NCBI GenBank assembly: GCA_018260445.1
Contig: JAGLBE010000018.1
Location: 1-54,134, forward strand
Direction of reading: 5' to 3'
Source: Psychrobacter sp.
GTDB lineage: Bacteria > Pseudomonadota > Gammaproteobacteria > Pseudomonadales > Moraxellaceae
Length of the DNA: 54,134 nucleotides
A model generated the notes under the pieces. That model saw only the letters and a list, made by a program, of their open reading frames with translations, had not been told where the DNA came from and ran no database searches. The position numbers and the translations under genes are program-made. This document shows, piece by piece, positions 9,371-18,090 of this stretch. Positions within the stretch are counted from its first letter, which is position 1. Each line of letters opens with the position of its first letter.

Positions 9371-9833
9371 CTCCTAAATGACGAACACCCCCTTTAGAAT
9401 TTTTAATGATGGCGTTTGCAACCATAGAGCGATGACACATTGTATAATCTCTTTCAAAGCACGTTAAACATATCGCAGTATGTTCGCTAAGTTTAGCTAA
9501 TTCATCTATATAATCTTTTTGGCTACTTAAATAATTTAGAAAATCTATCGTATAGGTTTGCCAGTCTGAATCAATCTTATATCTGTCCCTTATTTCGTTA
9601 GGGCAACCTAACTCGACAAGATGGAGATACTTGATGTTTTCTTCTTCCAATGCTTTACGAAATGCTGTTTTGGAAAAACCTTTCTTTCTTGATATCGGAT
9701 AACGACGAACATCGACTAATGTCTCTATTTTTGCTTTTTTCAATGTAGCAATGTAATCTTCTATTACTGACTTTTCATAGCCTATAGTAAAGATTATAGG
9801 CTCTACCTTGGTAATATCATGTAAATTACTCAT
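9336..9833 (-). CDS. DUF488 family protein
   Basis: This 165-residue cytoplasmic protein has the hallmarks of DUF488: the N-terminal strand IIFTIGYEKS, DVRRYP at 41-46, and the conserved Cys-rich block CLTCFERDYTMCHRS at 122-136 near the end. The biochemical role of the family is not established; members recur in accessory and defence-type gene clusters. The start is ATG 9833, with GAGGA seven bases upstream; an in-frame ATG ten codons earlier has no ribosome site. The gene is AT-rich like its convergent neighbour and overlaps its 3' end, so the pair forms a compact module. Confidence 0.8.
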   Translation of the reverse strand: MSNLHDITKVEPIIFTIGYEKSVIEDYIATLKKAKIETLVDVRRYPISRKKGFSKTAFRKALEEENIKYLHLVELGCPNEIRDRYKIDSDWQTYTIDFLNYLSSQKDYIDELAKLSEHTAICLTCFERDYTMCHRSMVANAIIKNSKGGVRHLGVKKGLASVELV

Positions 9834-10106
9834 AAAATTCCTCAATTTTAAATCAGTACTCATTTATAACTATATAATACGAATTTCTTAGTATAAGCTA
9901 GTTGAGACAGAATCTCAAAATAAGATAAACTTATCCACAATTCTCATAAACTTGAATTAGTACACTATTAATTTTTGTAGAAATGTTTCTAGCGTAGGGG
10001 TACCGAAGTGTAAGCTAAGAGTCAGTACAGTAATTCGTGAATTTTATCTATGCCAACAATTCTGTCACTTCTGTCACTCGCGAAAAAATTTTATTATTTC
10101 TCATGA
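9834..10106. other. AT-rich intergenic upstream of DUF488 gene
   Basis: This stretch should contain the promoter of the leftward DUF488 gene. It holds a single perfect DnaA-box-like sequence at 9931-9939, a small palindrome gagacagaatctc near 9904, and a direct repeat cttctgtca twice near 10060. I see no gene here. Confidence 0.4.
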
Positions 10107-10275
10107 ATGTCGCATCGGAGGAGCGGTTTAGCCCCGATTGTAGTGGATATCCTTGCTTGACCACTAGATTGCGTTGACTTAGTCAGAAGCGTTATCGCTT
10201 TGCAGGAACGCTACTGGCTTGTAGTCACCGCTCTAGTGGGCAAGTAAGATAGTAACGGAAAGCGGGATTAGCTAC
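10107..10275 (+). repeat. Structured dispersed repeat, copy 2 (possible ncRNA/omega-RNA-like element)
   Basis: This is the fuller copy of the element also present at 1-113. It opens with a conserved-looking block around gagcggtttagccccgattg, then gtagtggatatcc. A closing stem follows: 10161-10168 (ccactaga) pairs perfectly with 10232-10239, and 10152-10156 (cttgc) with 10240-10244, leaving a bulge. Inside are small hairpins agcg-ttat-cgct and ctac-tggctt-gtag. The 3' block 10246-10275 is nearly identical to copy 1. The orientation is the strand on which both copies read the same way. It ends at the stop codon of the degraded Doc gene. It could be an RNA, a mobile-element remnant or a recombination site. 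Confidence 0.65.
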
Positions 10276-10664
10276 AAACCCTCCTGCGAACTCTGAATCG
10301 CCCTAAACAACCCTAATTTCAAAGACTCCGAATAGTCATCTTCATACAGTATGCAATAAATTAGCTGAGACAATAGGTCTTTATCAATCACATTATCGGC
10401 GACCCAAACGGCGATATTCTCCATCTCTAACACAAAATGACGCACCAAATAATCAAAGCCATTTAACTCTAAAAAGTACGCACCCAAAGCGATTGACGAG
10501 CGTTTATTGCCATCATTAAACGCATGGTTTTTATTGATGCTATATACCAAATGCGTCAGCTTGTCCTCAAGCTCTGGATAATATACATCATTTTGAATAT
10601 GCTCAAGCGGGCTTGCAATCTGACCGATATCTTTAGTACCTTATAGACCACCTGAATGCTTCAC
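10272..10664 (-). pseudogene. Doc/Fic-type toxin remnant, N-terminus lost
   Basis: The intact part encodes the C-terminal half of a death-on-curing type protein, with the Fic motif HAFNDGNKRSS. Reading upstream in the same frame, the family-like sequence GTKDIGQIASPLEHIQND continues back to a TAA stop at 10641-10643. On the far side of this stop the same frame still reads VKHSGGL, which fits the expected protein, so the stop is a nonsense mutation. Earlier N-terminal sequence is missing and another stop follows. A shorter product from TTG 10550 is possible but would lack most of the fold. Fic/Doc proteins modify targets with a phosphate or nucleotide; this copy is probably inactive. Confidence 0.65.
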
Positions 10665-10684
10665 CTAAAAAAATACTTACGACC

Positions 10685-11674
10685 TTACGCCAAAGACAAC
10701 ATATTCATAATTAACTTAATTAATGTCTCTTTGTGGTCGGGGTTTGACTCAGCTACTAGTAAGGTCAGCGCTGCAAGCCCTGAGTTATTAATCACCACAT
10801 CACCTTGGCTATTTAATAGACGCTTGTTACGGTGCAAGAATTCCACAAACAGAAATGCGCCGCTACGTTTATTGCCATCGGTAAACGGATGATTTTTAAC
10901 CATAAAGTAAAGCAGATGTGCAGCTTTACTTTCAATGGTTGGATACGCAGGTTCACCAAATACGCTTTGGTCAAGTGTGCCAAGAATACTCTGTAACCCA
11001 TCACCACGCGGATTGGCAAATAGGTTAGTTGCCTCGCCTTTGGTCATAAGCTGTGATTTGAATTCATCTAGCATCGCCATTGCTTCAGTTGAGGTTGGCA
11101 ATGTCCCGCCCAACTCCCCTTCAGGGTCATTCAGCAAGCCTTCATCATAACGCTGCAACCATAAAAAGGTTTGCGTGTATCGGCTAATGATATCAATTAA
11201 CCCTCGTCCTTCATCGGTATTCAGCTCTGGACTTTGCGCTGTTTTTTGGATTAAAGTAAGCGCTTGCTCTAATTCTTTGGCGTTTTTTTCAAACCGCTGT
11301 TTGTTGATAGCGTAACCCTGAATAAGATACTCGCGTAGTCTCTGGGTTGCCCACTTTCTAAACTGTACGCCTTGAGGTGACTTAATACGATAGCCTACTG
11401 ATATCACCACATCTAAGTCATAAAAGGCAACGGGTTTATCTGAATGTGCAATATGCATTTTTTGCATATTGCTTCCCTCGTAGATTTCTCCATCCCTTAA
11501 AGCATTATTTATATGACGAGATATAACCGATTGGTCTCGACCAAATAGCGCCGTCATTTGTGCTTGAGTGAGCCAAGCGGTGTCTTTATCAAAATGAACA
11601 TCGACTTGTACCTGTCCATCTTTACTTTGATAAATTTCGATACTTGAACGGTTATTGTTATTTATAGTGCTCAC
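10685..11674 (-). CDS. RhuM-Fic fusion protein
   Basis: This 329-residue protein joins two modules. Residues 10-125 form a RhuM-type domain (WLTQAQMTALFGRDQSVISRHI, VGYRIKSPQGVQFRKWATQRL), with a predicted helix-turn-helix-like segment. The second half is a Fic domain, with catalytic motif HPFTDGNKRSG at 262-272 intact, so AMP or similar transfer to a protein is plausible. The start is GTG 11674, with AGGAG five bases upstream; an ATG eight codons earlier lacks a ribosome site. Such fusions are common on mobile and accessory DNA. The broken Doc gene lies just downstream. No antitoxin with the inhibitory Fic helix is evident next to it. Confidence 0.85.
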   Translation of the reverse strand: MSTINNNNRSSIEIYQSKDGQVQVDVHFDKDTAWLTQAQMTALFGRDQSVISRHINNALRDGEIYEGSNMQKMHIAHSDKPVAFYDLDVVISVGYRIKSPQGVQFRKWATQRLREYLIQGYAINKQRFEKNAKELEQALTLIQKTAQSPELNTDEGRGLIDIISRYTQTFLWLQRYDEGLLNDPEGELGGTLPTSTEAMAMLDEFKSQLMTKGEATNLFANPRGDGLQSILGTLDQSVFGEPAYPTIESKAAHLLYFMVKNHPFTDGNKRSGAFLFVEFLHRNKRLLNSQGDVVINNSGLAALTLLVAESNPDHKETLIKLIMNMLSLA

Positions 11675-11793
11675 AATAGCTCCTAAAAATGATGTCATAG
11701 CAGGGTTTTCTAGACTCTAAACTACGTTTAAAAATTGCAAAACCATTTTTAAATGCTGGTAAATAGCTACCAACCCTCCACCCTAAAAACACC

Positions 11794-12741
11794 CTAACTC
11801 CCCGCAATAAACTCATTAATCTGCTCGCTCACAATCTGCCACAATTTAACCTGCGAGGCTCGGCTGCCAGCGCCCACGTGCGGACTCAACACCACCCGAG
11901 GGTGACCGTTTTTAGCCAGCTGAACAATAGGGTCATTGCTATCTGCAGGCTCACGCTCAAAGACGTCCGTGGCGTAGCCCAGCACTTGCCCCGCTTTAAT
12001 CGCCGCGGCCAACGCTTGGGTATCCACCACCTTACCACGAGCCACGTTAACCAGCAGGGGTTTCTTGGCCATTTTGCCAATCGCGTCTTGGTTAATGAGA
12101 TGTTTAGTCTCTGGCGTTAATGGGCAATGCAAACTGATGATATCAGACTGGGCCAATACGCTGTCAAAATCGGTATAGTCGTCACTACGAGGCAGTTTGC
12201 CTTTGTGCTCTGCCCAAAGTACGCGCATACCATAAGCAGCAGCGAGTTTTGAGACACGCTTGCCAATATCACCAACACCGATAATGCCAATGGTCAGCCC
12301 ATTGATGTCGATAGGCGCTACCTTAATAATGTCCGTTCGCTCTTTGTGCGCCCAATCACCATCGACTACTTTACAGTGATAGTCTACCCCAGCACGCATC
12401 GCGTTTAGCAGTAGCATCAGGGTGTGCTCGGCGACAGTGACCGTGGCAAACCCTGGCGCATTCAGCACGGTTACCCCGTTGTCCTCGCATGCTTGTTGGT
12501 CAATATGGTTTGCGCCTACCGAGGTAAGCTGAATAAGTTTGAGGTTGGGCAAGGCTTCGACAACCTCGCGCTCAATACGCAAAGAGCCATTAATCATGAT
12601 GTCGGCATCTTGACAGCGCTCAATGATGACTTGGTTGTCCTGCGGGGTTTGGGCAAAGGTCACATAATCAGTAATTTTTTCCGGTTTGGGCAACTCTAAG
12701 CCTGCTACAAATCTTTTTTCATCTAATAATACGGCTTTCAT
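11794..12741 (-). CDS. D-2-hydroxyacid dehydrogenase (NAD-dependent)
   Basis: This is a 315-residue cytoplasmic enzyme that should interconvert a 2-hydroxyacid and a 2-oxoacid with NAD(P)H, probably hydroxypyruvate/glycerate or a related pair. The dinucleotide motif GVGDIG is at 155-160. The catalytic set is R235 (VNVARGKVVD), E264 (VFEREPAD) and H288 (LSPHVGAGSRAS). Length is normal for glycerate/hydroxypyruvate-type enzymes and too short for SerA with a regulatory domain. AGGAG lies upstream of ATG 12741. It is a single-gene unit following a bidirectional terminator. Confidence 0.88.
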   Translation of the reverse strand: MKAVLLDEKRFVAGLELPKPEKITDYVTFAQTPQDNQVIIERCQDADIMINGSLRIEREVVEALPNLKLIQLTSVGANHIDQQACEDNGVTVLNAPGFATVTVAEHTLMLLLNAMRAGVDYHCKVVDGDWAHKERTDIIKVAPIDINGLTIGIIGVGDIGKRVSKLAAAYGMRVLWAEHKGKLPRSDDYTDFDSVLAQSDIISLHCPLTPETKHLINQDAIGKMAKKPLLVNVARGKVVDTQALAAAIKAGQVLGYATDVFEREPADSNDPIVQLAKNGHPRVVLSPHVGAGSRASQVKLWQIVSEQINEFIAGS

Positions 12742-12884
12742 GGGCGGCTCCTGTTACGTGCTCACTGTCAGTACTGATAACCATCTGGTTTAACACAAAA
12801 GCGGCGTCATTGGCATAGGCGATATCAATAACCAACTATCACTATAACACTTTTCAACAACCCCTTTATCAAGTGACAGGCCAT

Positions 12885-12915
12885 AAAAAACTGGACGTCA
12901 TGTCCAGTTTTTTTT
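12885..12915. terminator. Bidirectional intrinsic terminator
   Basis: Six A, then stem CTGGAC, loop gtcat, GTCCAG, then eight T. The stem has A and T runs on both sides, so it can stop transcription in either direction. No right-facing gene ends just before it, and the dehydrogenase begins to its left, so it may mainly stop reading from the small leftward gene at 13102-13479. Confidence 0.8.
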
Positions 12916-12939
12916 GTGATTGTGATTGTGATTGTGATT
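12916..12939 (+). repeat. Four tandem gtgatt hexamers
   Basis: Four perfect gtgatt units directly follow the T run of the terminator. The rest of the gap up to 13101 is low in complexity (variants of cttacaacatgg and ctatgcttat), with a possible small hairpin gcaagca/tgcttgc near 13030. No gene is visible in it. Confidence 0.75.
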
Positions 12940-13101
12940 GTCTGTCCTCTAGCGTGCCATCACCCAATATGGCTTACAACATGTTTCACAACAACGCTTA
13001 CAACATGGCTTATAACAACGCTTAGCCTGCAAGCACGATGCGTGATGCTTGCCACTAAAACCGCTTATCTATGCATCTCTATGCTTATCTATGTTTATCT
13101 A

Positions 13102-13479
13102 TTAAGTGATGTTGGTAAACGGTGCTGTGCCAAGTGCTGGGGTGGCTGGTAGCACCCGCTCCTCTCTAAAATAGCGAGATTTGCTGTCCAAAATTTTATT
13201 CACGTCATTAATTAAGGCCTCAATCACATCATCATAGATACCCAAATGCAATTCTCGCTCAAATGCTGTATAAGCATGCTTACGCGCTGCCGAGCGCACA
13301 TCGGTGATGCCATATTTATTAAAAAAGATATCCACACGCCCATCACTGTTCAACACGCAGCTTAGGATGCCATTATTGACTTCTAAGTCAATGCGCTCAG
13401 GCATAAAGATATAGTTATCCACATCGATAAGCTCTTTTTCAACGCCACGCTGTAATAATGATTTAATGTCAAACACCAC
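13102..13479 (-). CDS. Small conserved-looking hypothetical protein
   Basis: I do not recognise this 125-residue protein. It has no signal peptide or membrane segment and is a mixed alpha/beta sequence with many charged residues (FMPERIDLEV, DVRSAARKHAYTAFERELHLG). The start is GTG 13479, or the adjacent GTG 13476, because AAAGGAG lies four to seven bases upstream; the frame stays open 35 codons further but without a ribosome site. It stands alone, facing away from the lipase gene. Confidence 0.6.
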   Translation of the reverse strand: MVFDIKSLLQRGVEKELIDVDNYIFMPERIDLEVNNGILSCVLNSDGRVDIFFNKYGITDVRSAARKHAYTAFERELHLGIYDDVIEALINDVNKILDSKSRYFREERVLPATPALGTAPFTNIT

Positions 13480-13703
13480 GTTACTCCTTTTAAAAAATGA
13501 TTTACCAAGCCTCTTTACCAAGTTCCTATCGTAACGGCAATCTATAAATTTGTGAAGATAGAAAATGTAAAAGAGGGTAGTCATCGTAGCCTAACATTTA
13601 TGGCTCGCTATTTTTTGCAGCCCTAAGCTCATTATCAAACAGCTGCAACCTAAACGCTGGCTGTCATAAGCAGACAAATGTATGATTTTATTGGATAAAT
13701 TTT

Positions 13704-13719
13704 GATTTAAATTTAAATC
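13704..13719. other. 16-bp perfect palindrome upstream of lipase
   Basis: GATTTAAATTTAAATC reads the same on both strands and lies about 145 bp before the lipase start, in a 382-bp AT-rich gap between divergent genes. It could be an operator, or simply an AT-rich coincidence. A candidate promoter with TTGATT near 13735 has poor spacing, so I do not call one. Confidence 0.4.
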
Positions 13720-13861
13720 AGCTTGTTTGCAATTTGATTCTATACGCTATAGACTATCGAATAACCTGAAGAACTTAGTAAATTAAAGTAAAAGTTAAAG
13801 GCTATCGCTTTTAGGGCTTTGCTTCGGACGGTCATTACCAATCAACAAGGATGTGTCATTT

Positions 13862-14968
13862 ATGTTTATGTTCTCTTTATCCCCCCTATTTACAACCGTT
13901 TCCAAATCTGGCTTGCCTGCTGCTTCGTTGTCCATGCTGGGGGCGTTAGGCAGCAGTCTTTTGTTATCTGCTCTGCCGACCAGCGCTGCCCAAGCAGCGA
14001 GCAGTTATTACAATTGTGCCGTCTCTACAGGTTGTGAGAAAGTGGATACTCGCCATATCACCTCAAACTACACCCAAACCAAATATCCGATTGTGATGGC
14101 GCATGGTCTGTTAGGCTGGAACCGCGTGTTTAACACCCTTGACTATTTTTATGGCATACCGCAAGCGCTCATGCGTGGCGGTAGCGACGTCTATAGCACT
14201 AAGGTGTCGTCTATTAATAACAGCGAGGTGCGCGGCGAACAACTGCTAAAGCAAGTAAAAACCATTGCTGCGATTTCTGGTAGTAATAAAGTTAACCTGA
14301 TTGGCCATAGCCAAGGGGGTATGGATGCCCGTTATGTGGCAGGCGTTGCCCCGCAATATGTTGCCTCTGTGACGGCGGTATCGAGTCCGGTGCAAGGGTC
14401 TGCTATGGGCGATTGGGCGGCAAAAATGATTGTTGAGGGCAGTGCTGCCGAGGGTTATGGCGAAGGTGAGTATAATACAGCCTCCAAAATAGTCTTTAAG
14501 CTGTTTGACTTTGTGGGCGGCGTTTTGGATGTCAGCTCGGGCATCGCCATTGGCGATATTCAAGAGCAAGCCGCTTGGCAAGCCGTTTATGGTCTATCAA
14601 CCCCCTATAGCAAAATCTTTAATGCCCGTTTTCCTGATGCTGTGCCTAGCACTTATTGCGGCTATCCTGCTGCTACTAAAGTGAATGGTATTGAGTATTA
14701 CTCGTTTAGTGGCAAGGGACTGACCACAAATTTGCTGGATATTACTGACCCTGTCTTGTTGGCCACCAGCTTTAGCTTTAAGGGCGAGGCCAACGATGGC
14801 CTAGTTTCAGTATGTTCTAGCCGTCTTGGACGGGTGATTCGTGACGATTATCATATGAACCATCTAGACTCAGTTAATCAGTTGCTCGGTATGGTGTCTC
14901 TACAAGAAACCAACCCCATTAGTGTGTATCGTAGCCAAGTCAACCGCTTGAAAAATGCCGACCTATAG
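13862..14968 (+). CDS. Secreted triacylglycerol lipase (family I, foldase-dependent)
   Basis: This alpha/beta-hydrolase cleaves triglyceride esters outside the cell. The protein has 368 residues from ATG 13862, chosen because AAGGA lies ten bases upstream; a GTG three codons earlier is too close to it. A long signal peptide (to about residue 44, with ALPTSAAQA) is followed by the oxyanion segment YPIVMAHGLLGW and the nucleophile elbow GHSQGG with S150. The later Asp is in the NDGLVSVCSSRLG region and the His in DDYHMNHLDSVNQ, as in Pseudomonas-type lipases. Two Cys in the C-terminal part could form the usual disulfide. Its foldase is encoded 182 bp downstream, and export through a type II system elsewhere is expected. 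Confidence 0.92.
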   Translation: MFMFSLSPLFTTVSKSGLPAASLSMLGALGSSLLLSALPTSAAQAASSYYNCAVSTGCEKVDTRHITSNYTQTKYPIVMAHGLLGWNRVFNTLDYFYGIPQALMRGGSDVYSTKVSSINNSEVRGEQLLKQVKTIAAISGSNKVNLIGHSQGGMDARYVAGVAPQYVASVTAVSSPVQGSAMGDWAAKMIVEGSAAEGYGEGEYNTASKIVFKLFDFVGGVLDVSSGIAIGDIQEQAAWQAVYGLSTPYSKIFNARFPDAVPSTYCGYPAATKVNGIEYYSFSGKGLTTNLLDITDPVLLATSFSFKGEANDGLVSVCSSRLGRVIRDDYHMNHLDSVNQLLGMVSLQETNPISVYRSQVNRLKNADL

Positions 14969-15150
14969 GCTAGCACTAGCTTATTACTAGGCTAGCACCC
15001 TACTTATCAACGCATCACTTATCCAAAATTTGTCGCCAACGTAACGTTTTTTAATGTTATCTTGGCGCCACCGCTTGCTTTAGTGCCTTGCCCAATGAGC
15101 ACGCTAGCTTGTCTCGCCCCAGTTTTTCCGTGTTTTTTTCTAGAGTCCCT

Positions 15151-16296
15151 ATGCCCAAAAGTCCCTTGCCCCCAAAGCCTGCGCCTAAAAAGCATGCCGC
15201 TTACTTACTGTATGTTGGCATCGCACTGCTGCTTGCCAGCAGTATCGCCCTCCTAGTTTGGCTAAAACCAGACCGCCAGTCAAACCCTGAGTCAAACCAA
15301 ACTGCTGGCCTACATTCTGATATAAATAGCGCAGATAACAGCTCTGATAGGCTAGACAAGCCTGCGTTGGCAGCGGATGAATCAGCGCCATCTCATACGC
15401 CGCCTGCAACATTTGTCACTGGTTTAGAGTCACTACCAACGTCATTGCAAGATACCGATGTGGACGGCGAAATTATCATTGATGCGCAGCAACAATTGGT
15501 GGTGACCGCTGGCCTACGCCAATTGTTTGATTATTTTTTGAGCGCCCAAGGCGAAGAGGATACCGCCACTATTATGCGGCGGGTAGAGCGCTATATTCGT
15601 CATCACACCCCAGACCCTGCAGCAACGCAAGCCATAGCCATTTTTAAACGCTACGTTGGCTATCTGAATGCCCTCCCCGATATTGAGCAGCGTTACGGCA
15701 GTTTTCAATTGCAAAAAACCCAAGCAGGCACCTTTGACCTAAGCTTGGTGGCACAGCGCAAACAGGACATTGCTAAGCTACGCCAGCAATACTTTGACAA
15801 TGCCACGATTAAGGCTTTTTTTAGTGCCGACGATGACTATGATGACTATAGTATAGCGATGCTAAACATTGAAGAGAACAGCGGTTGGGATGACACCCAA
15901 AAAGAGGCCGCCCGGCAGGACTATATTAGCCGTATGCCAGACAACCCCATTAAAAACAACCTTGAGCACCAAGCAACGCTACAAACGCTTATTGAGCAGA
16001 CAGACAAGCTCAAAGCCGAGGGTGCCAGTGCAGCCGAGCTGTTTAAGGTACGCCGTGAGTTGTTTGGCGCGCCTGCTGCCGCTAGATTGGCACAGATTGA
16101 TGCCGAAGATGCCAGTTTTGAGCAGCGCTTTAATCAGTACCAAGCCCAAAAGCAGCAGCTATTACAACAGGGTTTAAGCGATACCGACACCCGTTTGCAA
16201 CTGAAAGCCATAGAGCAGCAGCTCTTTGACGAGGCGGAACGCAAACGCTTAGCAGGGTATGCGCAACTGCAACAGCAGACGTTACCCAAACCGTAA
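15151..16296 (+). CDS. lifO: Lipase-specific foldase (lipase chaperone)
   Basis: This is a membrane-anchored steric chaperone that folds the upstream lipase in the periplasm before export. A single membrane segment lies at residues 17-38 and a Ser/Asp/Pro-rich linker at about 40-95. The family motif follows at 123-135 (RQLFDYFLSAQGE), then long helices rich in Gln and Glu (to 381). ATG 15151 was chosen because a short basic stretch then leads straight into the membrane helix; an upstream TTG frame extension has no ribosome site. The lipase-foldase order is typical for family I lipases. Confidence 0.9.
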   Translation: MPKSPLPPKPAPKKHAAYLLYVGIALLLASSIALLVWLKPDRQSNPESNQTAGLHSDINSADNSSDRLDKPALAADESAPSHTPPATFVTGLESLPTSLQDTDVDGEIIIDAQQQLVVTAGLRQLFDYFLSAQGEEDTATIMRRVERYIRHHTPDPAATQAIAIFKRYVGYLNALPDIEQRYGSFQLQKTQAGTFDLSLVAQRKQDIAKLRQQYFDNATIKAFFSADDDYDDYSIAMLNIEENSGWDDTQKEAARQDYISRMPDNPIKNNLEHQATLQTLIEQTDKLKAEGASAAELFKVRRELFGAPAAARLAQIDAEDASFEQRFNQYQAQKQQLLQQGLSDTDTRLQLKAIEQQLFDEAERKRLAGYAQLQQQTLPKP

Positions 16297-16789
16297 AGCT
16301 TTATCGATGCCGCTATCCCTATCATGATAGTGATAACGACACCTCTTTCCTTTTCTGTTCGGTGCCAGCGCCCAAGGGAATGCGCATATCAAAAATCTTT
16401 TTGATGAGAGAATGGATTAACCCCTTGCAAGATGGGTGTCATTAGCAAATTAGCGGTTTAACATTTCTAAAAATTAGCCAATAGCGATTGACTATCGCCA
16501 CTAAACTGCCTAGAATAAAATGGATGTTGATAATTTTGTTGCTGATTTATTCCTAGAACAGTATCGTTTTCAAAGTAGATTGCCTATATCATTAAGCGTT
16601 ATGGATTACGCTTTATAGACTGCTAACGCTTTGTTGACACGCTGTTTATCGTGTTATTGGTTTAGACCGTTAATCTTGGGCGTCATTACTCAGCTAGTAA
16701 CAAAGCTAGTAACGAAGCTACTATCAGCCAATCACTTATCGCAGCACCACCCTTTTATTTATTTATTTGTTGTCATACAAGGATGTATT
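16297..16789. other. Intergenic region before ompW
   Basis: This 493-bp gap holds a 12-bp palindrome ctatcatgatag near 16319 and a duplicated gctagtaac near 16690. The promoter of the following outer-membrane gene should be here, but I could not define it. No terminator with a T run is evident after the foldase gene. Confidence 0.4.
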
Positions 16790-17875
16790 ATGAAAAGAGC
16801 ATTGACCCTCGTCTGCGCCGTGAGTGCCCCTCTACTTTTTAGCCAGTCTGCCTTGGCCCAGTTTGATTATTTTAATACCGATGGTAGCTTTAAACGCTTC
16901 TCGGTGTCTGCAGGTTGGTTACATGCCAAACCTACTGGTGATGCCACCCCTATTCAAAATACGACGGCTATTAAAGATGGCACGGTCGCAAAAAATGGTA
17001 GTGTTAAAGCAAAAACAGTAAAGGATATTATTGTCCCTAATCAAGCTCCCAATATTATGAGCAGTTTAGAAATATTAGATGCGTTATCTGCAGATACTGA
17101 CTTATCAAATGTTGAGGGTATAGGGGATGTTTCTGGAGCCACAAAAATTAGTGGTCTACAGAGTTTTGCTACTCCAGGCACGGGGCTTGAGTCGGATGAT
17201 GTTGACACCGTTGGCATGCTATTCACCTATTATTTGAATGACCACTGGGCCGTTGAGATGAAAGCCGGTTTTCCGCCTAAGGTGGATATCTTAGGTAAAG
17301 GTGCCGTGGTAGCTCCTTTTTCAGGCATGGCATCCTCGCCTGCTATAGAAAATGAATTTAAAGTTGCTAAAGCCATTCCTATTACCAATATGACCCAAGG
17401 TGGTGGGGTTGCCTCAACGGCCCGTGCTTGGTTACCTGCTGCCTTAGTGCAGTATCAATTTGGCAAATCTGGGGTTGATAAATTGCGTCCCTATGTTGGG
17501 GTTGGGGTACTGGGCGCCTATTTTAGTGATATCGAGCTTAACCCGGGTATCGATAAAGATTTGGTAGCTGCAGGTCATATGATTCAAAATATCAAAAATG
17601 GTAAAGCAGGGGCCTCTTTAGAAAATAAAGTTTCAAATAGCGGCATGCATGTCGATGTCGAAGCAGACACGGTACTTGCCCCCATCCTTAACGTGGGCGC
17701 AACGTATGACCTTGAGAATGACTGGTTTTTAGTGGGTTCACTGTCTTATGCCAAACTAGACAGCGACACGACCATTACCGTTAAAAATGATGCTGGGGAA
17801 GAGTTGATTAAAGCGGTATCCAATATTGATATTGACCCGTATATCAGTTATCTTGGGGTGGGCTATCGCTTCTAA
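16790..17875 (+). CDS. OmpW-family outer-membrane protein
   Basis: This 361-residue protein begins with a signal peptide (KRALTLVCAVSAPLLF, cleavage near ALAQ) and should form a small beta-barrel in the outer membrane that passes hydrophobic or small molecules. Family signs are FSVSAGWLHAKPTG near the start, TYYLNDHWAVEMKAG-type strand (FTYYLNDHWAVEMK), YVGVGVLGAYF, and the C-terminal YISYLGVGYRF ending in Phe. It is longer than classical OmpW (about 210 residues), with an extra stretch at about 55-140. ATG 16790 has AAGGAT eight bases upstream. A strong terminator follows. Confidence 0.85.
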   Translation: MKRALTLVCAVSAPLLFSQSALAQFDYFNTDGSFKRFSVSAGWLHAKPTGDATPIQNTTAIKDGTVAKNGSVKAKTVKDIIVPNQAPNIMSSLEILDALSADTDLSNVEGIGDVSGATKISGLQSFATPGTGLESDDVDTVGMLFTYYLNDHWAVEMKAGFPPKVDILGKGAVVAPFSGMASSPAIENEFKVAKAIPITNMTQGGGVASTARAWLPAALVQYQFGKSGVDKLRPYVGVGVLGAYFSDIELNPGIDKDLVAAGHMIQNIKNGKAGASLENKVSNSGMHVDVEADTVLAPILNVGATYDLENDWFLVGSLSYAKLDSDTTITVKNDAGEELIKAVSNIDIDPYISYLGVGYRF

Positions 17876-18009
17876 GGAGCTGGTGTTTAGTTTTTTAGCT
17901 CAAGTGATGCCTGTTTAATAGTGTTATTTAATAGTGTTATCCTTTTATTGGCGTGTATTGATTACTCTAGATAGCATGGCCTATTACCGGTGTTTAACAC
18001 GATAACCAA

Positions 18010-18041
18010 CGCACTTACCCCTTCGTAAGTGCGTTTTTTTT
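18010..18041 (+). terminator. Intrinsic terminator after ompW
   Basis: Perfect nine-base stem CGCACTTAC / GTAAGTGCG with a six-base loop, followed by eight T. Confidence 0.9.
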
Positions 18042-18090
18042 GAGCTACACTAGCGGATAGGGTTTTAGTTACACGACACTTAAACAGACT

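Noticed and set aside
9931-9939. Lone perfect DnaA box in the accessory island
   Set aside because: A single 9-mer in AT-rich DNA is expected by chance and has no companions nearby.
10550-10550. TTG as a true start for a 92-residue Doc-like protein
   Set aside because: Homologous sequence continues upstream through the TAA at 10641, so this is the inside of a broken gene; no ribosome site supports the TTG.
12968-12976. gtttcac half-site near 12.97 kb
   Set aside because: Only one half of the parS palindrome is present; the other half is unrelated.
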